This document shows positions 1-11,148 of a stretch of 64,000 bases of DNA, piece after piece. The notes under the pieces were generated by a model. That model was not told the DNA's origin. It did no database searches and saw nothing but the letters and a program-made list of their open reading frames with translations. The first letter of the stretch is position 1. Every line of letters begins with the position of its first letter. The position numbers and the translations under genes were made by a program. The DNA is from Flaccisagitta enflata (Eukaryota; Chaetognatha; Sagittoidea; Aphragmophora), in contig OZ231127.1 in the NCBI GenBank assembly GCA_965153355.1, positions 93,062,001 to 93,126,000 of the forward strand, in the 5' to 3' direction.

Positions 1-42
1 TAACCTAAAAGGAATGATTTGTTTAAAGTAAGATAACTTTCT

Positions 43-1040
43 ACAGGGTGTTTCGCGCGGGTATTGACTCGATTAGTTCATCGACATAACTTTTCTCCTA
101 GAAAAGCTAATAAAGTTCTGAAAAAAGGTCTGAATAGATCTTGAAGTGCAGTTTTTTTATCTCACTAATTTTTTATATCCACTCTTTTAAATATGCCCGT
201 TAAGTGAGTTTGAAGAAAACAACCATATCCAACCTGAATCTTTAATCAGGATAACAATGGCAAAAAAAAAAAAAAAATTGAACTACTTGTTTGTTAGTGT
301 TCCACATCCAAGCAATGAGAACATAGAAAAATCTATAACCATTTTGAAGGTCTGCAAAAGATCTTTCAAATGAGACCTTGCTTGTTGTCCTATCTCTATC
401 CGTTTAGAAATGGCATCAGAATGTAACCGGTGGTCAAGAACTTGGAAATTTGGTGTTACCTGATTTTCATGGGTTATCTTTGTTGTTACATATATACATG
501 TAGAAATTAAACAAATTGAATCGGATATTTGTTCTTGCTGCCATTATAAATTATATTCAAAGCTCTTCAATTTCCTCATAGATATCAAGTAGCAAAGACA
601 ATCCTAAGTTGCTTAATTGACAAAAACAGAACAAGTAAAATTTCTCATGAAAAAAAAGTTGAAATGATCATTTTTTCATGGGGGATTTTTTTTTAATCCC
701 ATGCCATTTCTAAATGAATAGAGCTACAATGTCCCACAACGTTCTTTTTTTCCAGATTTTTTGAGCTTTCAAACAATCATAGATTTTCTGTGGTCCAGAC
801 CTACAATTAAACAGAAACTAGTCAGAGAGTTGTCTATTTTTTTTCTGCCAAGGTTAGTTGACTTGATAAAGTGGTTTTCTTTAAACTCCCATAGCTCCCA
901 AACCAAAAAGCGCAAATACAAAAAATTGGTGACATAAAAAAACTGCACTTCAAGATCTATTCAGACCTTTTTACAGAATTGGATAGTTTTTCTAGAGAAA
1001 AGGTGTCGATCTAATCGGTCAATACACGAAACAGTAAGAC
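43..1040. mobile_element. Long foldback (inverted-repeat) element A
   Basis: The left arm from about 43 (ACAGGGTGTTTC...) is matched as a reverse complement by the right arm ending near 1035. Both arms share the stretch around AGGTCTGAATAGATCTTGAA (left 136-156, right 950-970), and the similarity runs about 190 bp in from each end. The interior is also partly palindromic (a TTAGAAATGGCAT-type stretch near 405 and its inverse near 700). No coding frame is present. It looks like a non-autonomous DNA transposon. Part of the same family recurs at 44747-44864, and the CAGGGTGTTTC end is shared with the element at 50917-52734. No target duplication is clear. Confidence 0.7.
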
Positions 1041-1799
1041 AGATAGCAAGATGCAGTTTGTGCAGATGGCTTGCAAATTTGAAGAGCTTCATTTTTGTCA
1101 CAAATTTTCTCTCAATCAGAGGATTCTTACAAGAGATATTGACTGAAACGTGTGGTAAGATTTCTATTTCCTAGATAGTATTGCTGCCACTGCCCTACCA
1201 CACTACAGCCCGGCCCACTTACTAGTGGCCCTGCCCATCCGCAAGCGTCTACACTCATTTCTTTGTATAAGTACATGTTATTTTTTTCTGGGGCTCAGTG
1301 TTCTTATTTTTTAGTCAGTTTGAGGCTCAAACTGTTTTTATGATGTTCTTTTTTTATTTTGATCACTAGCTTATATTGGGATATTCTTTTTCTGGTAACC
1401 TAACTAAACCTAACAAAATGATAATCATTCACCAGGATGATTATCACAAACAAATCAAATTATATCAAGAATACAGTGCAGATTAAAGTAAATCATTGCA
1501 ATTGCACAGTCTCACTTTTAGTTCCATGAAGCTAATCATTACGGCTGTTCCTTCAAGGAGTTGTTTTTAACGGCAACAAATAAGGTTCTGATAGTCTTGA
1601 ATTCTTCTGGTTTTGAGGCTGGCAATGTTTTTATGATTGTTCTTATTTTTTTCATCATCTGAGCCTTAATGTTCTTATAAACAAGGTTCTTAGTCAAAGA
1701 AATGAGCGTATCCGCCCTTGTTACTTTAGTATATCATCGACAACAAAACTTGTGATTCCTAATTATTTGAATTTTAAGTCAAAGACAAAAAAATTCAAG
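1041..1799. other. Intergenic, upstream of the GPCR; contains a Family 3 repeat
   Basis: No coding frame or core promoter motif that I can defend. The segment 1290-1700 carries repeated TGTTCTTAT and GAGGCTCAAAC-like words and a stretch at 1660-1700 that resembles 46600-46650 (a GCCTAA.GTTCTTATAAAC..GGTTCTTA pattern). This indicates a diverged dispersed repeat. Confidence 0.5.
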
Positions 1800-4700
1800 A
1801 TGTTGCCTAACGTAACTTCCTGCCCGAATCGTTACAACGAAACTTGCGAATATTACCCCGACTTTTTCGCGACTTCCGCAAACCGTTCTTGGGCGGAAAA
1901 CTTAGAGCAATCCCAGTCGTGGGTGGAATACTCCCAAATCACGCTGGTCATCGTCGGTCTCATCATCAACACTCTCATCGTCCTCATTTTCCTCAACTTC
2001 AAAAACCTTTGCGCAGAATCTAGGATGAACCTGATTTCGTTGTCATTCGCCGACGGACTTTATCTGATTATGCACTCTGCTTGGGTTATTGTCCCACTTA
2101 TAGCCGTCAGGAAACAACATGAAGACAAAAATTTGGAGTTTCTCCGAGCTTACGCCAGTCTGTATGGAATCATATACTGGTTCTACCACGCTTCGAGGAT
2201 TTTGAGAGGTGGGTTGAATAAAATCTTTTAGACAGTCATTTTTCGTCATGTACATTTGAGTTGATGATCAAAGGGTTTAGGTTGTTGTTATAGCCCAGGG
2301 AATCGCAGGGAAGAATTTTGAGCGCGGTTTGAAGGCTACATACTAATGAAGGGTTTAGGTCTGAATGTTTGGCGTGGAGTATCGCTAGTGCGCACCCACT
2401 TTCAGGGCACACCCGCCTAAAAGGCAAAGAAGTTGATGTCCAATTTATGAATCTTTCAGCTTTTTAGTCGCGGACATGCGACTCTATGAGCCACTTTTCG
2501 GTTGGTCCATTGGTCCGTCGGTCTTTCGGTCGGTCCGTCACAAAGTCATTTTTTGAGGTTTTCCGCTCCTGCCCACCCGTCCGCGACTAATGTTGCCGTG
2601 TATACGGCCTTGTTTTTTCTTTATAGGTGTATTTGTGTTCAGTCCCTCGACATGCGCTTTTGCAAAGTTTTAAATACTGTATGCGATTTCTTATCTCCCT
2701 TTTCTGCAGTTTGGTTGTTGGTTCTGTTATCCTTCGACAGATGGCGTGCAGTTTGCCATCCATTGGCTTCATTTTCGATTTGGAAATTCAACCAACAATG
2801 TTTGCACCGTTCCGTCTTCATCTTTATTATTTGTTTCTCTTTCCTCTTCTCTCTGCCAAAAGTTTACACCTACAACATGGAGGTTTGACATCTTTGGTCT
2901 CTGATGAAGATAGATGGGTGTTTAATTTCTTTTCGGTTAACAATCACTTTTTTTTTCAAGTAAATCATACATCTCCATGAAAGTAGAAACAACGTAGCCC
3001 TTGTTAAAGGAGGCAAGAATTCTCCAATTTACAAAGGATGTAAGCCTTGCAAGCTTTCAATGATGTTTACTCCGGATTGCTCACAACTATTGACAAACAA
3101 AATGCTTACCTGACAAAATTATCGGCTTAACTGCATACCTCACTAGTAAAGGGTTGGACAGGCCTATACCATTTAATAAACACAAAATATCAAACAAAAG
3201 TAACAATCAAAGATTACTAATGTACTGGTGGAAATTCTGACACTAGCGATATTGATTAGAAAACCATACCCTTAGAGCATAAGTGTATAACACAAAGTCT
3301 CAAAGGGCCGTCGGAAACCAGTTACAAGTCCAACAGAGCTTCAAGCCCAGCGGAGTTTATAACTGATTTGATATTTTCCAATCTCAAATTACATTCTCAT
3401 ACACAAAATTACAGCCTAAATTGGTAGGGAAACACACATTCTCTCTCATCCTTCCCCAAAGTAGGTTTTTTTCTCCTCCTGTTTTTATTTTGTTCTCATT
3501 CTTATTTATTTTTCGCCTTCTTTTTCCATATGGGCTTGAGTCCGACAGGGGTTTAAGTCCGACAAACAGGAACGTCGGCCGATGTCCCTTCCCCTACACC
3601 CATGCCTAAGAGACAAGTCATCAGTATTTCTTTCCAATTTCTTATTCCAGATCATCGCTGGCTCTCCCAATGCAACCAACCTCACTGATTCTGCCCCAGC
3701 CATTATCTGTCACGATAGTCGCACGATGGGCAACTGCGCTTATATCATCGCCTATTCCACAGCAGCTGATAACCTCATCAAGTATGTGCTGCCTTACATT
3801 TTGCTCATTTTCTTTACCATCACTATCGTCATCAGACTGCGCAAAGCCAGAATTGCCCCTTTCTACCGATTCAATCCGCCACAAAACTCTGAATCCACCA
3901 CCACGACGGGTTACCGAATGACACTGACCGTCCATAAAGTTAATGCAAGGGCAGATTCTCCCAACCTTTATGGCTACAACAAAGGAAGCGCTGATGCTGG
4001 CGCTGGCGGTGCTGTTAGTGCCGCGGACGTTGACACCGATCAATCTCATGTGATAAAATTGCATTGCGGCGATTCTTATTTTCGTTGTGGAAGGAATTTG
4101 GAGCGTGCGCCAATGGCCATTGGTGAGTAATTTATGAAGCAAATTTCGATGATAGTTGCAAAAGCGCTAGATGGCCAGCGGTACCCGTGCCCTGCCTTAC
4201 TAGGTTGTGCTTCAAGTTGAGGGAGGGAGCAAGGCAGCAGCCCAAAGGGGTCAATGACCCACGCTTTCACACATATGTTTTCTGATTCTCCGGGGAGAAG
4301 GAGGAGGAGGAAATTCCCCATTTGTGTGAAAGCATGGCCGCAGCCCAAAAAGGCCAAACAAAAACGTAGTATGGCATTTGCAAAGGGACTCACTGATGGA
4401 CCGACAGTATGGCAAAATGACAACTTGTCCTGCAAATACCAACACTTTGCATTCTTACCTTTTTGTCGCTTAGGTGGTTGCACGTTGCAAATCAGCAGCT
4501 GCATTGGCATCCAATGTTGCTCCATTCAGACTCATGAAAAAAAAGATGATTTCGCGCAGAGACCAGACGCGGATCTAAGAAGGTTGCAGCGAACATACAG
4601 TGACAACTTCATTCAAAGAACCTTCAATATCAACACAATGTGTATTCTGCTGGTCATTTGTAAGTTGAAAAAGAGTGCAAAGATTTGCGGAAAAACTCTG

Positions 4701-5255
4701 GTTGACATTCGGTACAATTGACCCTCGTAAGAGTGTTTTCGTTTTGAAGGAAACAAAATAAGTCATCAAAAGTTTTTTTAACCTCAACAAAATACTTTGC
4801 GCTAACAACTCTATCATTATCCTTTCAATTTCTCGTCCAATTACAGGTAGTTTTTTGCTTCAATTGCCACTCTTTGTGCGCAACATGTCTATTTTGAAGG
4901 AATACTTGGATAAGTTTTGCGAAAAAAAATCCACATGCTTGGGAGAGCCGGGAAACGAAGATCAGGTGCGATATTTGGAACAAGTGATCGTAAACAGCGT
5001 AGATTTTTACTGCTATATATTGAGTCTAAAAGAACATCCAAAACAAGAATTACGAAAACAAAACTAATTTAAAATGTCTTCCTCCTCTTGTCAACTCAGA
5101 ACCCAACTGTCAACATGTTTACCGTTGGCGTGCTCATGAACATGCTGGATGCCAGTTTGACCAACTTCATCATCTATACGTTCTTCAGCGATTCCTTTCG
5201 GGCCACATTCAAATCGATCTTCAACAGAAGTTTTCTTAATTCAAAAAAATCGTAA
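1800..5255 (+). CDS. Rhodopsin-class (peptide-type) GPCR, six exons
   Basis: A seven-helix receptor of about 490-520 residues for an unknown ligand. Exons: 1800 to a donor in 2105-2212; 2627 or 2643 to 2882; 3651-4122; 4474-4659; 4847-4965; 5100-5255 (TAA). The joins from exon 2 onward keep frame at AG/GT sites. Exon 1 encodes an extracellular tail with NVT, NET and NRS glycosylation sites, TM1, and TM2 with SLSFADGLYL. Exon 2 has TM3 ending SFDRWRAVCHPL (DRW for DRY) and TM4. Exon 3 has TM5 and a long, about 130-residue third loop that continues into exon 4. TM6 (ILLVICSFLLQLP) spans exons 4-5 and lacks the usual CWxP Trp. TM7 in exon 6 has LTNFIIY where NPxxY is expected. The exon 1/2 junction is unresolved: donors at 2106 (phase 0), 2162 or 2213 (phase 2) could pair with acceptors before 2643 or 2627. 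Family is certain; subfamily is not. Confidence 0.85.
2461..2615 (+). repeat. Family 1 element, copy 1 (in GPCR intron 1)
   Basis: It starts TTTTTAGTCGCGGACATGCG, runs through CCGT/CGGT words, then CTCCTGCCCACCCGTCCGCG and ends at GTGTATACGGCCTTG. The tail abuts the pyrimidine run before the exon 2 acceptor at 2626. Confidence 0.85.
2883..3650 (+). other. GPCR intron 2
   Basis: AT-rich non-coding sequence between donor GAG/GTTTGA and acceptor TTATTCCAG. I see no gene or defined repeat in it. Confidence 0.7.
4150..4350 (+). repeat. Family 2 element (in GPCR intron 3)
   Basis: This dispersed repeat matches the reverse complement of 38228-38402 and part of 37035-37130. Shared landmarks are GCAAAAGCG, CAGCGGTACCC, and a hairpin formed by CTTTCACACATATG and its inverse around a GGAGGAGGA stretch. 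Confidence 0.7.
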
Positions 5256-5940
5256 ATTTTCGATCTGTTACGGAATTCGCCTAAATGATTTAAAGCTATC
5301 AGTTTGTAAAGTTATCAGTTCGCAATTTGCCGTCAACTTCATGACAAAATCTGAAGAAATGATCCTGTCCTTCTCAACCACGCCACAGGCTCTTCCCTGT
5401 AGCGTGCATCATTCACCATTTCCTGACCATTGGGGGTATTATCCGGAGATACCGCCAATCTAAAGTGGCCTGGTGGCAGCAAGCCCAGGTCGGAACGCCC
5501 GCAATCTCGCCTCTGCTGGCCAACGACCTCCTGTTCCTTTCTTCACTCATCATCTTTCATTTCGAAGACCACTGCACAACCGCGTGTGCTGTCGATGCTC
5601 TGGCCGAAAGTAACGGTGCCCTGTCTAGTACGGCGCGCTAGCGAGACGAAGTACCTCCACGACTGGGACGACACGACGGGTGTGAGAACTATCGGTCCGA
5701 ACTTTTCCTTCTCAATTGTATCCCTCCAGCGACGCCAAAATAACGGAACTTTCGAAAATACTGTTTATATATCGGCTAGGGGCACCTGCATAAAAAGATA
5801 GATGGCTTTGTTTTATCAATATTAACATTAACATTTCGTTCCGTGCAAAGAAGTTTTGCATCCCGTGCTTTTAACTCTCGATTAACATTTTATCCTTTTG
5901 TCATGATGACGTTAAAACCCAAAATCCACTGAACCTTTCG
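5256..5940. other. Spacer between GPCR and Gag block
   Basis: The GC content rises from about 5380. A frame at 5430-5801 is open but I recognise nothing in it, and codon structure is unconvincing. I looked for a 5' LTR here by comparison with 9.9-10.6 kb and found no convincing match. Confidence 0.4.
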
Positions 5941-6122
5941 ATGCCCGCCTATCAACACCGGATCGCAGAACACCCTACCGTTCGGAACGAGAAATCCAGT
6001 CCAACAGTTACCCACCCAAAAACACCAAACTCACACGGACACATCCACCGGTAAGTCTCCACATCGCCTTTCGTACTATTATTGTCTCTGCCTGCGCATT
6101 GTTCTCCCCAACAGCCATCATC
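5941..6122 (+). other. Candidate spliced 5' leader of the Gag-like gene
   Basis: A good donor (CCACCG/GTAAGT, GT at 6051) and acceptor (CCCCAACAG, exon from 6115) would remove 64 bp just before the ATG at 6123. A small ATG frame at 5941 would not join in frame with Gag, so this is best read as a leader intron. It is inferred from splice consensus only. Confidence 0.4.
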
Positions 6123-7661
6123 ATGGGCGATTCACCACCAGCCCGCCGCGACAACCAGCCGCAACCAGACCCCACCATGGCCGACCTCATGCGGATGATG
6201 CAGCAGATGCAAACTCAACTACAGGCTCAGCAGACACTACTAGAGTCGCAACAGAAGGAACAGGACACCAAGCACACTGACCAGATGGGCAAGATGCAAG
6301 CCCAAACCAACCAATTGATCGCCACCGTAAACGCCCTCACCGAAAGCAAAGCAGTCAGCGGCACCAGCCTACCCAACGTAGCGGCGCTACCAGGTGCCCA
6401 GTTCGGCGCAACAGACATCAGGACAAAGCAAGACGACCCCAACAAGTCGGCGACAGGGACCAGCAGCAGACCACCAAAAGGTCCAACCTTGCCAATCACC
6501 GAAGTCATCGATTCTGATGACGAAGACACCTACACAAAGAGGACACGATCACTACCGAACCTCAAACCATTCAAATTTGGAGACAAAGATGCCGATTGGA
6601 CAACCTGGGTGAAGCAATACGTCCGCACCATCAAAGGGTACCTCCACCCGAAAACCACCAAAGACCTCTTCCAATTGTGCATCGAAATGCTACCGGCGTA
6701 CCTCAACCCCGCAGCCCACAACGCCTTGGAGAATTGCCAACACCAAGACGACTGGCCGAAGTTAATCATAGAGCTGGAAGAATGCTTCGACGACCCCAGA
6801 ATCAAGCAAAACTGGCAGACGGACTTCAAGGCATACAAATGGGACGGCATTGAACCCCTCCACGTGTACAAAGGCAACGTCATCCGCTACGTGGACAAGT
6901 ACGACGAGGACCTCAGGGACCTCCCAAAGCCACTCAGGAAGGCATATTTTAACCGCTTTCTGGCTGGACTCCCCACCGACTACCATGATTTCGTCGACCA
7001 ACAGCTATACGACGACAACAGGACGGTGGAAAACGCACTGAAGTCAGCACAAAGATTCCAAGGGATGAAGGAACGTCACAGCAAAGAGGAGCAAGCCACC
7101 AAGTACGCGAAGGAGCTGGGTGCATCAGCTAAGTTCAACGACGACGGCAAGAAAACTAGCGTTACGTTCGAGAACTCCAGCACCCACAAGCGACTCCGCG
7201 CCCTCGAACGGAACATGGAGCAGCTCAACACGGAGCGCAACAAACAAAGTCGTGCCTCCAGCGATGACAGACTCCCCTCATCTCACCCGCGCAACTCACG
7301 AAGTCTCAATAGAAGAAGCCAAAGCCACCAAAATTCCAGCAACCAATGGTCTTACAAGAGACAGCACAACAGCTACAACCCAAGCTTGACTGGCTTCTCC
7401 GGCAGAAAGGAAAGCAAAAGCCCAACTCGCAACTACCAAAACTCCCTATCAACACAAGGACACCCTAAAAACCAACAACACCAGCCAAGACGTGAGGACC
7501 AGGATGACGATGACGAAGAGGATTCGACTGACACGGAGGAAGAAGACAAAGATGACTGTGACAAAACACTTGCAGCATTCTACGAACATCGAAATCGCAG
7601 CGAGGAGGCGGACTTCTACCGCTTCCGTGAGAGATACCACGCGGCGCGGGTTAACTACTAG
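6123..7661 (+). CDS. Retrotransposon Gag-like protein, intact, no pol
   Basis: A single 512-residue frame starting at ATG 6123. Residues about 19-72 are Met/Gln-rich and likely coiled coil (MMQQMQTQLQAQQ). Residues about 110-145 are a disordered, acidic linker. Residues about 145-320 are all-helical with spaced Trp and Leu (PFKFGDKDADW, LPAYLNPAAHNALE, RFLAGLPTDYHDFV), typical of a retroviral-type capsid domain of Ty3 or Bel-like Gags. The tail is Ser/Arg/Gln-rich, then strongly acidic (460-479), ending in a basic segment. There is no CCHC zinc knuckle, protease motif or reverse transcriptase in frame or downstream. It could be the Gag of a non-autonomous LTR element or a domesticated Gag. 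Base composition (C/A-rich sense strand) differs from the AT-rich flanks. Confidence 0.75.
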   Translation: MGDSPPARRDNQPQPDPTMADLMRMMQQMQTQLQAQQTLLESQQKEQDTKHTDQMGKMQAQTNQLIATVNALTESKAVSGTSLPNVAALPGAQFGATDIRTKQDDPNKSATGTSSRPPKGPTLPITEVIDSDDEDTYTKRTRSLPNLKPFKFGDKDADWTTWVKQYVRTIKGYLHPKTTKDLFQLCIEMLPAYLNPAAHNALENCQHQDDWPKLIIELEECFDDPRIKQNWQTDFKAYKWDGIEPLHVYKGNVIRYVDKYDEDLRDLPKPLRKAYFNRFLAGLPTDYHDFVDQQLYDDNRTVENALKSAQRFQGMKERHSKEEQATKYAKELGASAKFNDDGKKTSVTFENSSTHKRLRALERNMEQLNTERNKQSRASSDDRLPSSHPRNSRSLNRRSQSHQNSSNQWSYKRQHNSYNPSLTGFSGRKESKSPTRNYQNSLSTQGHPKNQQHQPRREDQDDDDEEDSTDTEEEDKDDCDKTLAAFYEHRNRSEEADFYRFRERYHAARVNY

Positions 7662-7852
7662 ACGGCAACGCAGAGAAAGATCCAATATTCACGTTTCACC
7701 CATCCACCTTTACTGGCTCGTCCACACCAATTTTAAGCCATCTGGACTAGGATACACTTCACCGCCCACACTTTTATCTTGGCCCTTTGCACCGAAACTC
7801 TCCTTCACCACCACACTATAACCGACTCTTTTGCTGATCCTTCTCTTTATAG

Positions 7853-7996
7853 GATCACCACTTGTATACCGCTTTTACAATACATCCATGGACATGTACA
7901 TTTGTAAATTTGCCTTTATGCACGAGCTGCATATCCCCGGCCTGTTAAAACTGAGTACTCGTGTACATTTGTATCTATTTGGATCCGTCAATTGAA
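7853..7996 (+). other. Open frame behind an acceptor-like site, downstream of Gag
   Basis: A pyrimidine-rich run ending TCTCTTTATAG at 7852 is followed by a 47-codon open frame with an N-T-S site and a Cys, ending at TGA. It may be an exon or a decayed part of the retroelement. I recognise no family. Confidence 0.3.
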
Positions 7997-8068
7997 CACT
8001 TCGCGAATTCATCATCTTGCCTCATTTTGGTAGCATCAAGCTATTCAAGCTATCTCAAGAAACGGTAG

Positions 8069-8326
8069 AATAGAAAAAGATGGGAATCCAAATATCCGCG
8101 CAACAAGATTTCCAGCTCAGAAGACGTAGCAGAACTGCTGAAGAAATATTGGATCGACGCTCACAATTGGCAAAATAAAAAGCCCTCAGAATTACCGGAA
8201 GCCATTCAATTCCATCGCCACACAGAAGATACCGACATAGAGTCCCTGCTTCCTCATATCCATGCTACTCTTACTCACTTTTACCGATTCTATTCCGAAA
8301 CACTGTACCGGTCTGACGTGAAATAA
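8069..8326 (+). other. ATG-less 85-codon open frame
   Basis: Runs from just after a TAG at 8066 to TAA at 8324. Its content looks protein-like (charged helix with DVAELLKKYW, then HIHATLTHFYRFY), unlike the low-complexity shadows nearby. It lies 400 bp past Gag, so it may be a residual retroelement frame or an exon. No match known to me. Confidence 0.35.
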
Positions 8327-8472
8327 ATTGGGAACAAAACCGATCGCCCCTCCTCATCCTTGGAGCAGCAACCACCACGGCGCCCCATTGCACCGTTGCA
8401 CGGATTTACGACTAAATACTCTAACCTGGACACTTAACCCGGTATGGCTGAGATGGATGAATGAAAACTTAA

Positions 8473-8829
8473 CCTGCCTGCCTGAAACGATTGGAAGGAG
8501 TCATATTTCCTTGCCACGGGCGAGTTTGGGCTGCACGGGAGTACAGCTGTTACACCGACGACCAGGGGGTAAACGGCGGAGTTCACACTCATTTCCTAAC
8601 GACTAACGCGCGCGCCATCCTCACCTTCCAATACTCTCCCTACTCATCATTCAAGCAGTGGACACATCAAAACAAACCAACCGATTCAGTTATTTCTACT
8701 CGTATCCAAGCCAATAAGAACAACCAATCAAACCAATCACCTTGCACCGAAGAAGAAAATTATTTCGCCCCAACCGGACAAGATCATGAGGATCAGCAGC
8801 AGCGGCAACAGCAACAACGGCAGCAATGA
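8473..8829 (+). other. Open frame ending in a Gln tract
   Basis: A 118-codon frame without an early ATG. It has two Cys near FPCHGRVWAAREYSCY, then a hydrophilic Asn/Gln-rich part and a terminal poly-Gln/Arg tract. A partly overlapping frame (8826-9130) has NCS and NQT glycosylation sites and may belong to the same ancestral gene with a shift. An envelope-like origin is possible but not shown. Confidence 0.3.
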
Positions 8830-9127
8830 AGCAACAACAACCTCGACGCAATGGAACAATTCCCAAATTGGCTGTGACAACCAAAAGGAAAACAACCTCC
8901 GGACCCTATTTACCGATCATCTTTCCACTGGAGCATTACACTGTCAATTGCAGTGTAAGGCAAAAGAAAAAAAATTATTACAATCAAACTTATTCCCCCG
9001 AGAAATTCCCACTGACCCAACCACTTTGTCTGGGTAACAATGTTAGCCCTTTCAAATCGCGGTCCTACGGAAAACTGGATACCATTACCGTTTTCTTCCA
9101 TTCAAATTCGGACACTCGCTTACGTGG

Positions 9128-9146
9128 ATCGATCTTTCTCTCTCTT

Positions 9147-9234
<88 letters not shown>

Positions 9235-9241
9235 CCTCCCT
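9128..9241. repeat. (CT)n microsatellite
   Basis: About 105 bp of nearly pure CT dinucleotide, which generates the Ser-Leu repeat frames seen here. Confidence 0.95.
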
Positions 9242-9627
9242 CTCATCGCCCTTTGAAATCAGTCATTTTCGACCATGCGACAACCGGCGGAACACCAACT
9301 ACCAACAAAGTCATGGGACTTCCATCTACGACCCTGTCTAATCACGAAAAGGGAGGCTGGAAAAAGTCCATTCTGGGAACTCTCATTGCCGATCTTAATA
9401 CCTCCCACCACGGACTCTCCATACCGATAAATCTCCCAACGCAACATTGGCCCACAAACAATCGATTTTAACAACAAAATGCTCTCCAATCCAGCAACCT
9501 CTGCATCGCTTCTTTACGCAAATTTAGCAACCACAAATCGGAAAACTCCAACACAGATCGCGCGCCAAAAACACTCAAAACCGGCTATGCCCTCATCATT
9601 GGCCCATTTACTACCGACCGCCACTAG

Positions 9628-9848
9628 TCAAGTTGGCATTTTACATTTCCGAAAACATCGTCGTTTTTCACCTCTTCCTTGCGAGTCGGAGTCTCGTCCT
9701 CAAAGGGCAATCGGAGCAACGATGACGTTGGCGACGATGATGTTTACGTCGAAGACAACAACTGTGATGGATGCATCTTCTTTCCACAACTCCTCAGCCA
9801 AGAGAACAACGCGGACCATGATGCAGGCCACCTGCCTGCATCCCTCAG
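9628..9848 (+). other. Candidate exon with a consensus donor
   Basis: The frame opens after TAG at 9625 and ends at a perfect donor (CTCAG/GTGAGT, GT at 9849). The translation is hydrophilic and acidic with a CDGC pair (NDDVGDDDVYVEDNNCDGC). The competing frames here are low-quality. I cannot find the partner exons. Confidence 0.4.
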
Positions 9849-10620
9849 GTGAGTCCAATGCCATATTATCTTGAGCATTTGACTTACCTGTTTGCTAAAG
9901 ATGTCAGATACTGCGCTGACCCTTTGCCCATCTTGTCTTCTCTTTTCCGGTACAAAATCAACGGTCGCCCATCTCGTCCTCTAACACCTTGCACGATGCC
10001 AACGCTGCTGATGTTATATCACCAAATCCCCACCGGTGTCACCACGCCGCTGTCCTCTGGTATCTCGCGAGGACGCTCGTCGCAAAAGGGTAGACCCTAT
10101 GTCAGGACGGATTTCCTACAGACGATGGCGCAGCGGCGACGCAGCAGCGATGCGGCGACGATGCAGCGGCGAACTGCGGTCGAGCCTGGAGAACTGTGGC
10201 CGAGCCTGAGAAACTGTGGGCATGGCAGTGACCTTGATCAAGGGCGAGGGACATTGGCTTTTGCATACTCTGTTATACGTTCTTTGCTTCCAGGGACATT
10301 CCATGTCATGTTACCGTTTCTTTGTTTGCACCTGTCAGATGATATAAAAGGCGGGTGCCCCTAGTATTCCCTTATCGTATGCCGATACTACGCTTCCATC
10401 GTCAAGAGATAAATCCCTGTGTCCGTTTATACATAGATGTGCCTCCATTAACCGGGTAAACAGCGTGGAATAGAGGGACTCGTATGAGAAGCTGACGGAG
10501 CGCGACGCCAACGGATCCTGGTGACAACGTAGCAGGCGCCGCCGGAAGAGGCTACGCCGACGTGACGGAGCCGCCACCATGAAGAGACTAGTACGAGATA
10601 TTTCCCCTCACACACAATGA
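9849..10620 (+). promoter_or_regulatory. GC-rich non-coding block with TATA box (10343-10350)
   Basis: TATAAAAG followed by GGCGGG, inside sequence rich in CGACG/GCAGCGG words, looks like a strong core promoter. It could belong to a 3' LTR of the Gag element, but I found no matching 5' copy. No coding region follows within 1 kb on the plus strand. Confidence 0.35.
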
Positions 10621-10817
10621 CTCATAGTTTCTTTTTAATTGAGGAAAAATGAGTTGATTCTTGCAAAGTGAGTGAAATTATTGTGGACATAATTTTTGAT
10701 GCGGATGATTTTTTAGCAGGCTTTGATGATTAGACAAGTCGGTAGATCTCAGGGGGAAATATATGCAAAATTGTATTATATGTACAACACGCCTGCATTT
10801 CAACCATATCTGTTTAC

Positions 10818-10898
10818 CAGAGATGGTTTCTTTGTTCCATTTGATGTATTCCTTGACAGCCCAAAGTGCCACTTTTCCAAATGACTTTAATTCGCCCT
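10818..10898 (-). CDS. Internal exon of an unrecognised gene
   Basis: On the minus strand a pyrimidine-rich acceptor (TTTTCATTTTCAG) and a donor (CTCTG/GTAAAC) bound 81 nt that encode GELKSFGKVALWAVKEYIKW and a few more residues. It enters with one base carried over and leaves in phase 1. The helix-like content and both splice sites support a true exon. Neighbouring exons are not identified; the complete frame at 11147-11392 on the same strand ends with its own stop. Confidence 0.5.
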
Positions 10899-11092
10899 CT
10901 GAAAATGAAAATCGGTTAAACTTTCAATTATTTCATCACAAAACGACTCCAAACAGGTTGTAGATCTTTCTGCCTTAGCAGTTCATACATTGTTTCTTCA
11001 TATCTCACCAGTTGCTTTCTTTTTTTCTTTCTCTCCTATGATCCTCTTGAAACCATCTTTGTCCCTTATCATACTTCTCATCGCTTTATGTA

Positions 11093-11096
<4 letters not shown>

Positions 11097-11146
<50 letters not shown>
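11097..11146. repeat. (GTCT)n/(CT)n microsatellite
   Basis: GTCT repeats grade into CT repeats and stop directly at the stop codon of the small secreted protein gene. Confidence 0.9.

Positions 11147-11148
<2 letters not shown>

Noticed and set aside
4855-5067. Continuous 70-codon frame past GPCR exon 5
   Set aside because: The end of it is intron: a donor at 4966 joins in phase to the TM7 exon at 5100, which restores the expected receptor.
9121-9240. Ser-Leu repeat proteins in CT microsatellites (also 17.6, 28.4, 33.1, 34.2, 45.0 kb)
   Set aside because: Pure dinucleotide repeats are open in several frames; no supporting signals.
5380-10620. LTR pair around the Gag gene
   Set aside because: I compared the TATA-bearing block at 10.3 kb with 5.3-6.0 kb and saw only one short inverted match (CTAGGGGCACC). 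A computed self-alignment is needed.
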